A stretch of DNA of 64,000 nt from Micrasema longulum (GCA_022494885.1 JAGVSM010000203.1:1-64000), one strand, 5' to 3'; shown: positions 11,401-26,400, numbered from the stretch's first letter. Notes: generated from the letters alone by a model not told the origin. Program-made: numbers and translations.

Positions 11401-14400
11401 CACCAGTCTGAGGATGCCCATTAGAGGGTGAAAGCGCTAATTGGTCAAAATAAATAAGTGGAAGTGTACCAAGTATTTTTTAAATTAATAACTTATATGG
11501 AAATATAAGTTATTACATCATATACCAATGTTTTATAAAAATAATCGTTCGTATGAATACTAATTGTCCATTTTGTAATTAATTTGAGCATTGTTATTAC
11601 CTACTATGGGCCAGGCAAACGCAGTAACCAGTACACCGTGAGGCCGTCTAATATCCACACGGGTTTTTTGTGTGGATTTTAATTGAGAGTAGCCGCTAAA
11701 TATTTTTTTAATAAACACAAAATAATATAATAAATGTCAATCCATCTTTATTTCACCGTGCCGTGTGTATTTGGACGATACGCGTAAAATGGTTCATTAG
11801 ATTAGACGTTTATTTATACAGTTTTTGCTTACTAAATACAAACATTATTTGATGCACTTTATTACGTAAATATTTATTTTCTTCTTTATATTCAAGCCTG
11901 TGGTTTTTTCATACCTTTTTGTGCGTGTTGTGTTCACGTTTCATATTAAATTGATGAGAAACATATTTTAACCTTTAAAATGTTATCGTTAAATATGAAT
12001 AATAAAGATAAACAGAAAGCTGCATTATGCATTACAAGCACAAAGTGTATCGGTACGGCACTGCGCGTCTGTGTTGGAGAGACCAATGCACTTGGTGGCG
12101 CAGTGCATCTCGGGGTGCGCCGCCACCCCTCCCTCCTCCCGTCATCCGGCGCCGGCAAAGTACGGCGCGGCGCCGCGTCGTGGATCGATAGGGGCGCCGC
12201 GACGCCCGCCCCGCGCCCGCGCGGCCTGCATTGTAGCCGTTAAAATTAATGCTATTTTTACCAATGCATATATTAGCGTGCGAAATCAACTATCTTAGCA
12301 CGTGAAATTATATTAAATTCAAATCAAGATATATTGCGTTCTTATGATGTGTTCAAATATTTCAATTTCGGGTCATTTTTAACTATAATCATTACGCAGA
12401 TTACATAATTAGTCATGCATTATTACAGCTATGCTTTCACAGCTGTGTTGAGCGATAAGATAGTTGGCGTCAGATTAGCGACTTTTGAGTTGTAGATATT
12501 TCAAAACATTTTTTTTTGTATTTTAATTATATAAATATTACAAACGTTTTTTTAAAATTATTTTTAATTGCTCGATTTAATGATATCATTTACAATGATA
12601 TTATGCTCCATACTTTTTTAAAGTATTTTTTATTACATTTTGTTCACCTTAAGTATAAAGTTTGTCCTTGTCTTTTATTTTGTCCCCTCAAGCAGTGCAC
12701 GCGTGGAATTCTTTCGTTGGCAATAATGAAATTAAATCTAGGTTCCATTTTTAAGATAGTAAAAATTAGCAAGACTTTTAGCGGATGCTATTTATTGCTG
12801 ATGCTAATTAATCCATCGGTACTGCAACGACCCGTTCTCGTTCAGACGCACGGAACAGACGAACAGACGGCCGCAGACTCTCCCGCGACTCGGCCGCCCA
12901 GTGCCCTGTGCCGCCCCCCGCCCCCGCTCTTGCTAATGCCCCCTCCCTTCGGCATGAAGGACCGTCAGCGGGCACAGTGCCCGGTCGCGAAATCGGCGAC
13001 AATTTTCACATCATACATCGAAAGCATATTTTTCCTGGGCGTGCGTTAGCCGCGCGCGATGGACGCGCGTGAGGACTTTTCAAACATTTGAACTGCGAAA
13101 ATGTGGCCGCGAACCGTTTCGTTATTCTCAAAAAAACGACGTCGAAAAGACCAGACAGTTCCTAGAAGGAGCAGCTTGGTGGATAGAATCGCTGGAAGTC
13201 AGAGCTGTTCTCAGATCGAATCCCGTTTGAAAGAATGCGTCGAAAATGCCGAAGGTATTTTCTATTACTTTCAATCTTGCACTTCAAATTTTAACTTTTT
13301 TCCCTAAAATTTTCCTTTTTTCTTGTTACAGTTCTATGCAGCAACAGGGTGAGCCAAATGACCAAGACCTACAATGACATAGAAGCGGTAACAAGGCTTC
13401 TAGAAGAGGTAATTTAAAATTAATTCAAACATTGTTAAAAATTCTCCATATTTTAAAATACCTGCTATCAATTGTAAATCATTTTAAGAACTGAATTTTG
13501 ATTCCCTATTCTCCCACAGTTTTTATGATTGTTTTCTAGCAAATCTATTTATATTCCCCATTAAAATATAGAAAAATATAATATAAGGGAAAAAATGGTT
13601 TAAAATGAAAGGTAAATTATCCAAATATAGTAAATAGAATATCACATCCTTTAATGTTTATATTGCCTCTTTAAAAACTTTTTTTTATTTCAACAAAATA
13701 CCTGCGGTGTATTATTGCATGCAAAAAAAGTCTATTTAATCATATTTTCTAATAGATGTTTTTTTCAATTACTTTACGTATAAATTAGGTTCTACTGCTT
13801 GTTTTTCTTTTTTAATGTAAATGTGATAATATTACTTTCTTAACATTCATCATTTTTGGGGGGTGAATGACCGGACGATGTATTTTTAATATATTTTTAT
13901 TGCGTTTATTTTGCCAACAGAAAGAAAAAGACCTCGAGTTGACGGCTCGTATCGGGAAGGAGCTACTCACCCACAACAACAAACTTGAGGCCAGTGTACA
14001 GTCGCTGGAGGCAGAACTGAAGACAGCTAAAGACCAGATCACGCAGCTCTCACATGACGTCATCAAGAAAACTGAACTGATCCAGGTAAGAGTGATATTC
14101 AACCTTTTCTCCGTTTCTTATCACTATAAATTCTCTTCTCGCACCCAGTGGTGCATATGGCAATGAAAACGGTCAGACATAACAGGCTTAGCACTTATCA
14201 GTACAGCACAAGGCGAACTAATCTACATTGATATCCTTCAGGATGCAGTAGCTATCGACTGGATAAGGTCAATATGCAGTCGGCATGGAACCGTGTTTAT
14301 CATCCAGCTTAAAAGATTTAGGGTGCAAACGTTGATAGATGTAGAAACCAAGAAAAGAGACATGGTATGATCAAGAGAAAAAATGCTTGAAATTCGATAT

Positions 14401-17400
14401 GTAAAAAAAAACAATATGTGGGTCATAAGATAAAATACATAATTGCGAAGGAAGTGAAGTGTATATTCATGTAAAAATTGTAGGGTTCCGATTTAAATGG
14501 TTTAAATTATATTCATTATTTGTATATAACCACTTACCTACTTTTCTATGTCTACCGATTTCGAGACGTACCCGTCTCTTTGCCAGAACACTAATTAAAC
14601 CAACATGCAAAACCCACTAAACACCTTCACCATTGATTAGATTATACGTTAAAAAATAATTCCCATGTCTTAATTGTGATCCAAAATATCAATGAATCTT
14701 TTTTATTGGCAATTCATCCTATGAAGGATGATTTCTATCAATGAAACTTCTCGGTTAATTTGACATACTATAGAGTTTTACCGAGAAATATCAACAAAAA
14801 ACATCAGTATTTTGACTCTTTATTGCATGTCTTCAAAAATATTGATAGTTTTATGAAATATGCTCTTTTTTAAAGTATAAATTCCTATATACTTAGACAA
14901 TTGAGAAGCTATCAGGATATGTTTTGCTTGATTTACTCTACATTCATGATGTCAAAACTAGTGTTGCAACTCGCCGAAATATTTCTTAGACGCTTATAAT
15001 TGTGGTCATTTTAACCTTGCCAGCAATTCAACTTGGGACCTCGTCTATTCTACCTAAAAACTCTAACAACTATACTAAGAGTTAGATAAAAAAACAGCAC
15101 CTTTATTTAATATTAGTTAAAAATAAGCCAACAATACTAAATAAAACAATAATAGATCCAATACACATAATTTTACTCAGTGTATCTAGGAAATATAAAA
15201 AACTTAGTTATGGATTTTTCTGCCCACAGAAAAAACCTATAATATTAAAAGTTTTGTTGCATTCTTAATATATAGAGTTGTATTCTTTAATTTCAACTGA
15301 AGGCGAGCAATTTATAAATTATATAATGCGAATTTAATTTAATGATTTTGCTTTATTTAGAATTAGTTTGTGCTGTAAAATATTGACAAGTCATAAGAAA
15401 AAAGTGATGCTGCTTAACACACACAATATTTACTCTTTCCATTAACAGGTCTGGTATCTTCAGCTTCAAGGACTACGTCATATTTCTTTATTAAAAAAAT
15501 TATAATATTTTATAAGTACATAAGAAAACCAGTTTCATATGACATAAGTAAACTTTAAAAATCAAAACTATTAAAGGACTGTGCTCAAAAATACATTAAA
15601 ACGGTGCTGCAAATATTTAGCAATGGATTACGTGTTTTTTTTAATACAAATATTTAAAAACAATTTTTTTTCCTATAAACTGTTTAGTAATCTAGCTGGT
15701 TGGCAAGAAAGTAATTTCGGTTTTGTATTGTGAAATAAAACTTTTTTTTGTACACAGAATAAACTTTAATTAATTGCATATTTTCCGTTTTGTTCGATGG
15801 CCTTTTGTTATCTTTCTTGCAACATTATGATTCCGCACTCACAGAACTTCTGGTCCTTATCAGTAAAAAACTGAACCAAGTGCAATTTCAGATCTTCATC
15901 ATTGGTAAAAATTTTACCATTCAGATAGTTTTTCAAACTTCAAAATAAATGGTAATCAGATAGTGCTAAGTCAGGGCTGTATGAGGGGTGCGACACGACT
16001 TCCCAGCCAAGTTTCCCACGTGTCAGACCTGGCATTGTCATGGTGGAACACAGCTCCTTTGCGATTTGCCAATTCTGATAATTTTTCTTTGGGCGCTTCA
16101 TCCAGTTTCATTAGTTATTAACAGTAAATATATGAATTGATAGTCTGGTTGGAAACAGCTCAATTTGTAGTCCCGCCAAACTGAGAGCGTGTTATTTTTT
16201 GGTGCAATTCAGTTTTTGATGTGGTTTATGCTGGTTCATCACGCTTGGACTATGATATTTTTTTAACTACCCATTTTCTATCACCAGTGATTATTCGTTT
16301 CAAAAAAGGTTCGTGCTCATTACGTTTGAGATGCATATTACAAATATTTATTGGGGTGGGTTTGATTCCCGACATTATTATCATGAAATATTTATCAAAA
16401 GAGGTGTTTCTACTCTAGAATATTTCATAATCCCTGGACTGGCACTTGAAGCGTATCTTACCTTCATGTAACAAAAACTATCAAGATACACTGCGATTAG
16501 TGTATCAATGTAGTGCCCTATGCACCATTAGGTGTGGAAAGGGAATGATGATGATGATGATGTACAAAAGGATCTTTTATACTTGAGAAATTATTTGGTT
16601 ATCAATTTTAAAAAAAAGTGTATTCTTTGCTTTCTAATATTTGAATATTTTTTATTTTGGACTGTATTCTTTTAGTCGTAAATCATTGTGTTAGAAAGTG
16701 GAAACAAGTAATGAATGTACTCCATCCGCATACGTTTTAAAAACCGGTTCTTCCTATCCTTTCTTTCATACTAAAAAACAATGTTTTTTTAGTTGTTAAA
16801 AATGTTTGTGTGACAAATTAAATGGAAGACTTAAGTCACATATTGTCATCTTTCTTCGTGATGAAATTTCAATTACATAAACATTAAAAAAAACTGTTTA
16901 TTCCCTTGTATGATCTAGTAACAAAAATGGGAACAAGTAGGCGTCGAAAATTTGTAATGTGTAATCTGTGCAGGTGCTGACTAACGAGGTGGACGACTCG
17001 GGCGAGGACAATGGGTTGGCGCGCGGCGCCGTGTCCCTGGAGGTGCTGCGGCGGCGAGTTGGCGGACTGGAGGACGAGAACCGCTCGCTGCGGGCGCAGG
17101 CCGACCGCCTTCTCTGCGACACGGACGCCGTGGAGGAGCGCGAGGCCCGGCTCGTGCGGGACGTCTCCGCCCAGCTCGGTCAGTACCCCCCACTCCTTAC
17201 TCTGCAAAACCACTAGAAAATACAACCTGTATGGAGGACATCTTTGAGACCGCAATATGGAGGTCTAACCATTTTCTCAAATTAAAAAAATTGAATTCTG
17301 CTTAAACGAGGAAGTTTAGTGCTACGGGAAATTGGGTATAAAAAATGTTTTCGTACATGCTATAAAAATTAGAGCATTTAATTGTACTGCGCAGCACCTC

Positions 17401-20400
17401 GAAACTACTTTAAACTATGTCACAAGTTCTTCCGAATCAACCAATGATAGATTGTTGCGATAGTTTTCCGGTTTCCGTGAAGCCAACTCATCAATCAGCA
17501 GAACTTACCGACTAGAACTTGTGACGTTACTGGCAGAGTAATTTCAAAATTATAAAACTTTTAAAAATCATTGCACTGATAAGACGATACATAAATTATT
17601 ATTTTTTTAACTTATAATTTTGACTTAGTTTGATAGTCTATTAACGAATATTTTTATTTTTTTAAACCACTGTCCAAACTACTAACACTTGAACATGCTT
17701 TAAAAAAAATTCAATGTTTAAAAAAAAAACAAACACTCCCAAGCCACTGATGACAAAAAACAATAAATTAATCACTGCATAGTACTTGTACCAAGTTTCT
17801 TCCACTTGTAGATTTAAATTATCTTCTTCTCTTATCTGAAGTAAAATCTATTGTTATTTGTTATCTTATACTGAATTCAAGCACTTGGGCTCTTACATAA
17901 TATCATATGACTCAAGTCATACATGACTATTTATAGTATGTAGGTTTAACTTCATTCCAACATAAAATAATCTGAAATCTAATATGTCTTTTGTTTATCT
18001 TACCTGTGATCTTTTTGTATGATATTTTTTAATAAAATTTTATGGGCAATATTAACTCTGAGAAATATTTATTATTTACAATTTATTGTTTCTAAGAACA
18101 GAATTTTTATTAACAGAAATACACTGATCATTGCAATACAGTCATACAATGACTTACTACTTAACAAATAAACAGAAGCATTTTATGTTCCACAACTCAT
18201 TAAAATATAAATAATAATAATGGTTTTTTAACAAAAATGACAATTGCTTTATCTACTACATAAACAGTTAGGTATTAGATTTCTATGGATCATGTCTAGT
18301 CTGCCTAACTAGGTACAACCTGTTTTAAGGCAGAAATTTTCATGCAAAATAAACAATAATATTCCTACCTACTATTTAATTAACTATACAGTTATACAAT
18401 ATTAATTTAGACCGTTATTATGTTAGAATGCTTTTGATTAAATTTTCCGACTTTTCTCGACATAAACCCAGTAACCAATTTTCTACAAATTAATTCAATT
18501 GAATCCGGGTCATGGTTTTGCAATGTTTGGGTTACATATTGAATATTTTGGGGCCCAGAAACCTGAACTTTCTTTGCCCAAATTCAGAGTTTGTGGTAGA
18601 CCCCATGACCCATCCTCTGGTTTGACTTCTGGTAGTGTGGGAGTGTTCCTTTTGGGATTTGATAGAATAATTTGCTTTCACAAAAATTATTCTAAAAATA
18701 TATAATCGCCTTATATCTAAGATCTTAAATAACTTGATGCTGGGGTACCTGAAGGGCTTTTTAATAAAATATTTTAACTATTGATTTTTGAGCAGATTCG
18801 AGAGGTTTTAATATCGATTTGTTAGTGCCTCCCCATCCTCTAATGCCATAAGTTATAATTGAGTTGCTTAAAATAAAATATAGTTGTTTTATAATATTAA
18901 ATTAATAAATAATTATTAAATAATATTTAATTATTAATAATATGTATATTTATATTATTATTATTAATAATAATAATAATAAAATAATATTCTACTTTCT
19001 ATGTGCATGATTTACGATGAATTTTTGACATAATACTTTAACAAATGAATGTGAAAATAATTTACTATCATTATTTGTATACTATTGTGTATCATCAGTA
19101 TCAGTGCAGTATTAAGAAGATGGTAACACGGGGGATCTATTACTGGCCAACATTGATGTGGCGGAGCAAGGTGGCCTTGCAGTGTGTTTTCATATAAAAC
19201 CGCACCCTGTCAGACCATACTTGCTTTGACATGGTCAAATTTCATCATGTACTTCGGTAATCAATTGTACTATGAAAGAGAAGAGTTAAAAACATTTATC
19301 TCCATGTGAGAATTTAAACACGGGTAACCACCAAATGCATGCTTTGAAACTGCAAATTAGTTTTAAATTTTGTATAACTTATTACGGTCAAACTTGGCTA
19401 TAACGATCACGGAAATAGCGAGATCTCGGATGTATTGAGGAAACATTCGTTGACATTTTAGTTTATAGTTTTCTCCATAAATTTATTCACTTTTATAACT
19501 AGCTACTTCTCGGACATAACGAACAAAAATATTATCAAAAATTTAGCTAAAACTTTTCAATTGTTTAAAAACATAATTTAGAAAATGGTATCTTTGTTAG
19601 CATTTGTTATAATTTTCCTTAACCTGTTATCTGTTTGAATTTGCGTAAATTCATTTGTTTACTTAGTGACAATATGGGATGGCGATTGGATTTAAAAAAG
19701 TCCTTCTCTAGTATGATGAGTAACGGTTATAAGGAGAAAATTTAGTCGGTCCCATCTTCCTCGTAATGATCAAGGTCGACCGTATTTTGTATCGAAAAGA
19801 ATAGCTCTAAATGCAAACGGAACAACAAAGATAATAAATATCTCCGATTATTTTAATTTGACGGCAATTTAAAATGCCGCACTAATAAATGTCGATGAAA
19901 ACAAACTAGTAAACTATTACGTTTATTTAAATGTTCGGATGTCTGGATAATAATATATCGCCCTTTATTTACAGCGAGTGCCAGTATGGAGGTTTATGGA
20001 ATGGGAGATGAGCTCGCAAGAACCAAAGAAGAATTCCAAATGCAAAAAGACCTCCTCGACTCTACAACTGCAAAGTTGCAGGCCACAGAACAAAAGCTAC
20101 ACCAGGTATGGAATGGAGATATTACTCACTGTAAATAGTTTGAAACCACTCGGGGAAAGTTTTTCTTGGAATTAAGGCGGAATTATGAAGAAAAAGTTTG
20201 CGCTGTGGGTGGGATAAATATCAAGTGAAAAATAATTTTTCGAAAATAAAATATTTATTGGCATACATGCGTATTAGGGTGGGCCGATATTTTTTTTTCC
20301 AAATATAGAAATGAAAGGGGTCTAAGAAGATGCCTTTTGAATTACTCAGAATGCAAAAAATATTTTTTTTAAATATCCGATACTACTTTTGGCCCTCAAC

Positions 20401-23400
20401 CAGAGCTTGAAGTTTTCGAAAAAGTCGATTTTTCGCTCTAAGCCGGCTGTCATTTCGAATTTGAGTAAGTAAATCAGTCCAATTAAATTTGATAATGTGC
20501 ATTAAATCTTATTAAATTAGCATCTAAGGGCGTGAGTTGCACTTTGTTTCGTAATAAATGGGTAGCATTGTTTTAATGGGCCATTGTTTTCGTCAATATT
20601 AGTCAGGCCCTCGACGGGATCAGTTCCGCGGAGTGTAAACTTTTTGCATTTCGGTAGTTTTAAAGCGTGTTCGAATTTTAATGTAATTAAGTTATTTATT
20701 TACTGACAAAAAATAATTTTATCAATATAGATATTTAACAAAATGTTCAGGCAGTGATAAACTTCAAACCTCGGTTGAGGGCCAAAAGTAGTATGGAATA
20801 TTTTTTAAAGTAATTTTTACGTTCAATGTGATTTAAAATGCAACTTTTTAGGCCCCTTTCACTTTGATGTCTAAAAAAATAAAATTTGTTAAAAACTTTA
20901 CTATTTGTATGTGAGATTTTAACTCCCGTATCTTTCTTAAAATCATGATTATAATTGATTGGATGATTTGCTAATTCAGATAAGTTGTTATTGTGGAGAC
21001 ACTTGTGTATTCTTCTTGAACACAAATATCAAAACTTCTTGATGTTCTTCCAACGTAACCTGAAGGACAGGAATTTCATTTTAATTGGTAAACACCTGAG
21101 TTATTCAATAAACTTTTTTATCTCTATTATCTGACGATGCTTAGCGCGTTTGCTTACCGCGCAAGAGGTCTTGGGTTTATTCCGGACATGGTTGACATGA
21201 AATGTTTTTTAAAAAGGTGTCTTTACTCTAGAAGAAATATTTTTCACCCCCATCTGGACTGGCACCTGAAGCGTAAGACTGATCATCTTACCTTCATCTA
21301 ATAGAAATGATCAAGATACGCTGTGATTGGTGTACCAATACACCATTAGGTGTGGAAAGGTAATAATGAATGAACTAATGAGTTGACATTTTGGCTACCA
21401 TTAAAATGTCATCAAATCAAATTTAAGTTGGAACTATTTTTTTTATCAAGAAACGCTGCAATTGGTGTACCAATGCAATACCTTATGCACCACAGGGTGT
21501 GGATAGGGACATGATGATAATGATCAGCCATCCTATCTGCTAAATGGCCATAACCTCAATTATCCCACTCTTTAACTTATTGCAATGTGTATTTCCTTAC
21601 TTTTCATTATTTCTTCTTTACTACTTCTTTCCCTTCTTTTGTTTTCAACGACTTAATCTAATAATTATTATTATGTTACATAACTGACGGTTTATAAATA
21701 TGATTTATGTACATTTAAACTGTTCAGCGTAAGATCCCTCTAGGTGTTTAATAAATAAATGATGATGTATTTATTCTAAATAATATTTTCTTACGCAGGT
21801 GACAGTGGAGCACGAGCAGGCGTTCGCCCTGCTGGAGATAACGCGCGACAACCAGAACAGCCTGGCAGCGGAGCTTGTCGAGTTCAAGGAGCGCTACGCC
21901 GAGGTGTTGGCGCTGCTGCGCGAGGCGCAGGAGCAGGCGCGCGCCGCCCGATCGCGCCCCGCGCCGTCGGCCGCGCTGGGCCGTGCAGCTCCCGCGCGCG
22001 CCGCGCTCATGCCGCACGTGGTGCTCGCGGCCGGCCTGCAGCACGACTCGCTGCAGTCAGAGCTCGAGTCCTCGCTCTACTCCGACCTCAGTATGGACTC
22101 TGGCATCGGGGAGCGTGTGTATGTTTCATTCTATTTATGGCCTCGCATTACTTCGCCGCTTTCAAAATTTGAAACTACTTGAATAATGAGAAAGTTTAGT
22201 GGTTTTAAATAAAAAAGTTTATCATTAATAGACTATCAAATTAAGCCTATTGTTTATTTTTGTTATTTCTTTTGTTACTGTGTTGGTAAAAGGCAAACTC
22301 ATACTCACGAAAGCGGTTGCAAAGGGTTAATGAACTTTCACATATAAAAAAAAAATTAAAAAATGAACTTTCACCAAAAATTTAATAAAAGAATTTGAAT
22401 GTTTTTCTATAACCTATTTTCTATGTGTCCCATTCTGCGATTCCAGGCCGCCGTTCAGGAAGGTGTTTGAGACGGTGAAGTGCGCGACGCGGTCTTCAGC
22501 GGCCGGGCTGGAGCGAGCGGGCCGGGGGGCGACGTGTGGCACCACGGGCAGTGGGCAGGGCCCCCTCACCAGCGCTTGGCCTCTAGCCGGGGACTCTTGG
22601 TCGGGCCCCCGCATGAGTTCTTGCAGTTCCGACTCCGCTATGGACAACGCCTCCATCACCAGCAGCTTTGGAGAACCGGAAGAACTTTACCCGTAAGCAA
22701 CTTTTATTTTCAACAATTTTATTATGTATGTCCAAATGAGTGTATTTGCATATTTACCATGAGCCCGTTGCGGGTAAAGTGAACCAATTGACAAAATGGT
22801 AAAACTTTGGTATTCAAAGTTTTAACTATGTAAGCTTTTTGCCTATTGCTTTTCTAAACCGTATTACAATGGGAAGTTAACATTCATCTTCAATTTTATC
22901 TACTTTAAGTTAAATTAAGTTTTCTGTTGAATGAATGGTTTACAACTCAGTACATTACAGAACTTAAAGGGAGAAGGGAATTGTGTCATGGCGACTTTAA
23001 TGCCAAGATTGGTCAAGGCCGTCGTTCATACATTGTTGGTAAATACGGATTGGGTTCAAGCATCCAAAGAGGCGACAGGCTTTATGAATTTTGATAAGAA
23101 AAAAATATGATTATTTTGAATACCTGGTTTAAACTGCCTAAACGTAGACTTAACACTTGGAGATCACCTCAAGATAGGAACCCAAGGTATGACATCGTTA
23201 GGAATCAAATTGACTGTATATTAAAAAACAATAGATATAGAAACTCAGTAAAAAGAGTTACCAATTACCCAGGGCAGACATCGGATCAGATCATATTTTA
23301 CTTGTCGCCGATATTAAATTACGTTTAAAACAAAGATTACCAACAAAATTGATTCCTCCAAACTGCAGTTGGATGTGGTTAGAATTACTGTCACTCAAAA

Positions 23401-26400
23401 ACTAAAAGAATAGATTAGACAACTTCCTGAACAGCCCACGGAAGAAGTACAAAGACAGTGGAGCGATATAAAATCAGAGTTTAGTGAGATCTGCAATGAA
23501 AATCTTCAAGCAGACAAACCAGTCAAAAAGAAGAGTTGGGTGACAGACCACACACTACACTTAATGGATGAGAGGCGTGAAAGCAAGAATAATGCTAATC
23601 AATATAGAAATCTACAAAGGGAAATAAGGAATGAAATTAGGAAGGCAAAGAAAGAATGGATGAAGGTCAGTGCGAAGAATTAGAATTATATGATCGTAAT
23701 CATAATGCTTTATAAACTGCATAAAAAAACTAAAAGAATTAACAGGTTCCACGCAAAAAACTACTCCATCATATTTAATTGACGACTCTAATAAATTAAT
23801 ATTAGACTAAAAGGAAATTATGCTTACATGGGAGAAGTATATTCTTGGCGTATTTAAAGATCTAACAATCCAATTTATAATGATAATGACTTGTATGGAC
23901 CACCAGTATTAAAATCTTCGGGAGCTGTTAAATAATGTGGATGCATTTGGCAAACAACTGGGTTTAACAATAAATTAATGTTGGTAAAACAAAATAGATA
24001 ACATTTGGAGACTTGATACTCAGCATTTTCTCTCAAATTAAAGGGTAGTGACATTGAAAAGGTGGACAAGTTTAAGTGCCTCGGCAGCATTTTAACAGAG
24101 ACCCTCGACCCATATATAGAAATTAAATGCAGAATTGAGGCAGCAAAAGCTGCTTTCAATAAAATGAAATCCCTCTTCTGCAATGATAATCTAAACTTAA
24201 AAATAAGGCAAAGATTGGTAAAATGTTATGTGTGGTCTGTATTGTTGTATGGCTGTGAGACTTGGACTCTGAAGGCGAACACTATGAACAAGCTGGAGGC
24301 TTTTGAGATGTGGTTGCATCGTAGAATGCTTAAGATATCTTGGACATACCTGATAACGAACTCAGAAATCTCAAGTCGAGCTAGAATGAACATAGAACTC
24401 TTAACCACCATAAAGTTTCATGTGGAGAAAAGTTCCACTTGCTTCATTTAATTTTAAAGGGCAAGATTGAGGGTCACCGAGGGACTGGAAGAAGACAGAT
24501 GTCCTGCTGCGAAATATACGAGACTGTCGAGCAGATTTTCCAGGCAGCACAGGACAGAAAGACTCTTGCCCGAGTGATTGCCAATGCTGGGGATATCTGA
24601 CAGGGCACTAAGAGAAGAAGATGTATGACAAATAGAATATGCATACATTTTTTTCCTAAACATGTTCAACGAAGATACTTAAAATGTTCACACAGATAAA
24701 CACATTTTCGTACATAAATATCGGTTTTACTTTATAGGCAGTCAAAGATAACTCTTAACCTACGATTTTAATTGCCCCCGTGGAATGTTTCATGACTAAC
24801 TAGAAAATCTGTGTTGAATTGGAGTAGTTGAAACATTTGCCCAAACGACGCTTGGGAGAAATTATCCTATTAAGTGAAAATAAGATTTGCCCGAACGAGT
24901 CTTGGACTCGGTAGAGAAAAGAAAAGTCAACAGTATTTTGAGTATATCTAAACGTTTGTAGACAAGGACAGACTTCCACATTCCTTTTGCTCTCTGCTGC
25001 AATAAATTTACAAAAAAAAATGCCCGAGTCACGTTTGCCCAAAACTCTCAAGTGTTTAATTAGTTTGTTTGTTGTTCAAATCATTTTGTGTTTTCTTTCA
25101 GTGGTGGTCCCAATATCGGAGTACCTGGTGTCCCTGGAGCAGCCGACCTAGAGGCAGCCCTGAGGAAGCTCACTCCAACTGAGATTATGTCCCGCCGAGC
25201 TAAACTGGCAGCTGGACAGCATTATAATCCTTATGATTATGATGGTATGTACTTTTTAATATTAGAATATCTTTTGTACTGAACACCAACTAAAATTTTT
25301 GTAAAAAATTAAAAGTATGAATGATTATTATTCTTGTTGGTGGTCATTGAGGACTATATAGGCTCCTGATGTCACTGAGGCCTGTATAGATCTATTGTGG
25401 CAGGTCCCCGTCAATTACTTCTTGCTCTCCAAGCCCAGATCTTTAAAAAGCCTCGCTACTGAATATAGGGCAAGCGTTCTCATATTGCTAAATCTTCCTC
25501 TCCAAGCCACGCTCCTTAACCCTTGTGTGACGGCTGTGATGTCACATAAATCTACACGGAATACAAGATTTGATGTATATCTCGTATTTTGCTATAACAG
25601 GCCTAAATTATATGGTTTAATGGAAAATAGACTATCAAACAGTATATATGTATATCGTCATCTTAATTTGAATACAACATAAGTCACTAAATGATAACTT
25701 TCCCGGAGTCGATAAAAACTTCATAAATCAGTCATTTTGTATGAAACTTTGTATTTTTCTTTTTACTAAATATTTTGGTTATAAAATGTTTTATTCAAAC
25801 AAATGTAAACTGATGATCTACTGACTTGCGCTGTATTCCAAGGAATACATCTTTTTGAGATACGCGATATTAAAAAAATGGGTTTTATCCCCCTTCTGTC
25901 AACAATTTCTTTGTTCAAATGACATATGAGATATGTCTTATTTTGCATGGTGAAAAATATTCAATCATAATCTCAAATACAGAAAGAAAATATTTACATT
26001 GTTCTCAAATTAAGGCACCGAGGTGCGCTAATTATTTGTTTTTAAATACCTGTATTTAAAAAGATCTCGTCGTTTCCTTAATGTAACACGAAGTTGCAGC
26101 ACCATTTCCAGAGGAAATTTGAACACAGTATTTTAAGAGTTAACATATTGGGCTATTAGGTAGGGGGCGGGCTCTCTTACATCCTTAGGTTTAACTAGTA
26201 GATAATAAGTTATTACAGTGATCTTTCCTTATTATCCAGGTGGTCGCAGTTCTCCCATCAGTCTTCCTCTCGGTCTGCGAACTCCGGATAGCATCATGTC
26301 CACAGGGGTAGTCAGCGGCAGTGGGAGAAGCGGCACGTGGCGTCTCCCCGAGAGACTGCAGATAGTGAAGCCCATGGAAGGGTCGCACACCCTCCACCAA

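Larger units (their letters stand above)
10660..11540 (-). mobile_element. Penelope-like element remnant between long inverted repeats
   Basis: Arms of about 230 bases (10723-10960 and 11283-11521) are near-perfect inverted copies, starting GATGTAATAACTTATAT. Between them the minus strand (11300-11080) reads [15 protein letters not shown] and [18 protein letters not shown] with one stop, then ILEINR. This is the C-terminal end of a Penelope GIY-YIG protein. Each arm carries a hammerhead-like fold. The element is dead for coding and sits in a milton intron. Confidence 0.7.

Noticed and set aside
12032..12298. Overlapping open frames on both strands in GC-rich DNA
   Set aside because: Composition effect: several frames are open at once, Arg/Ala/Pro-rich, with no family signal.
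18499..18705. 68-codon open frame in a milton intron
   Set aside because: No similarity recognised, no splice context, and isolated from other coding signals.
19380..19870. Possible pogo/Tigger-like element (AACTTGGCTATAACGATCA motif)
   Set aside because: Only a short resemblance to such terminal repeats; no inverted partner or coding trace was found.
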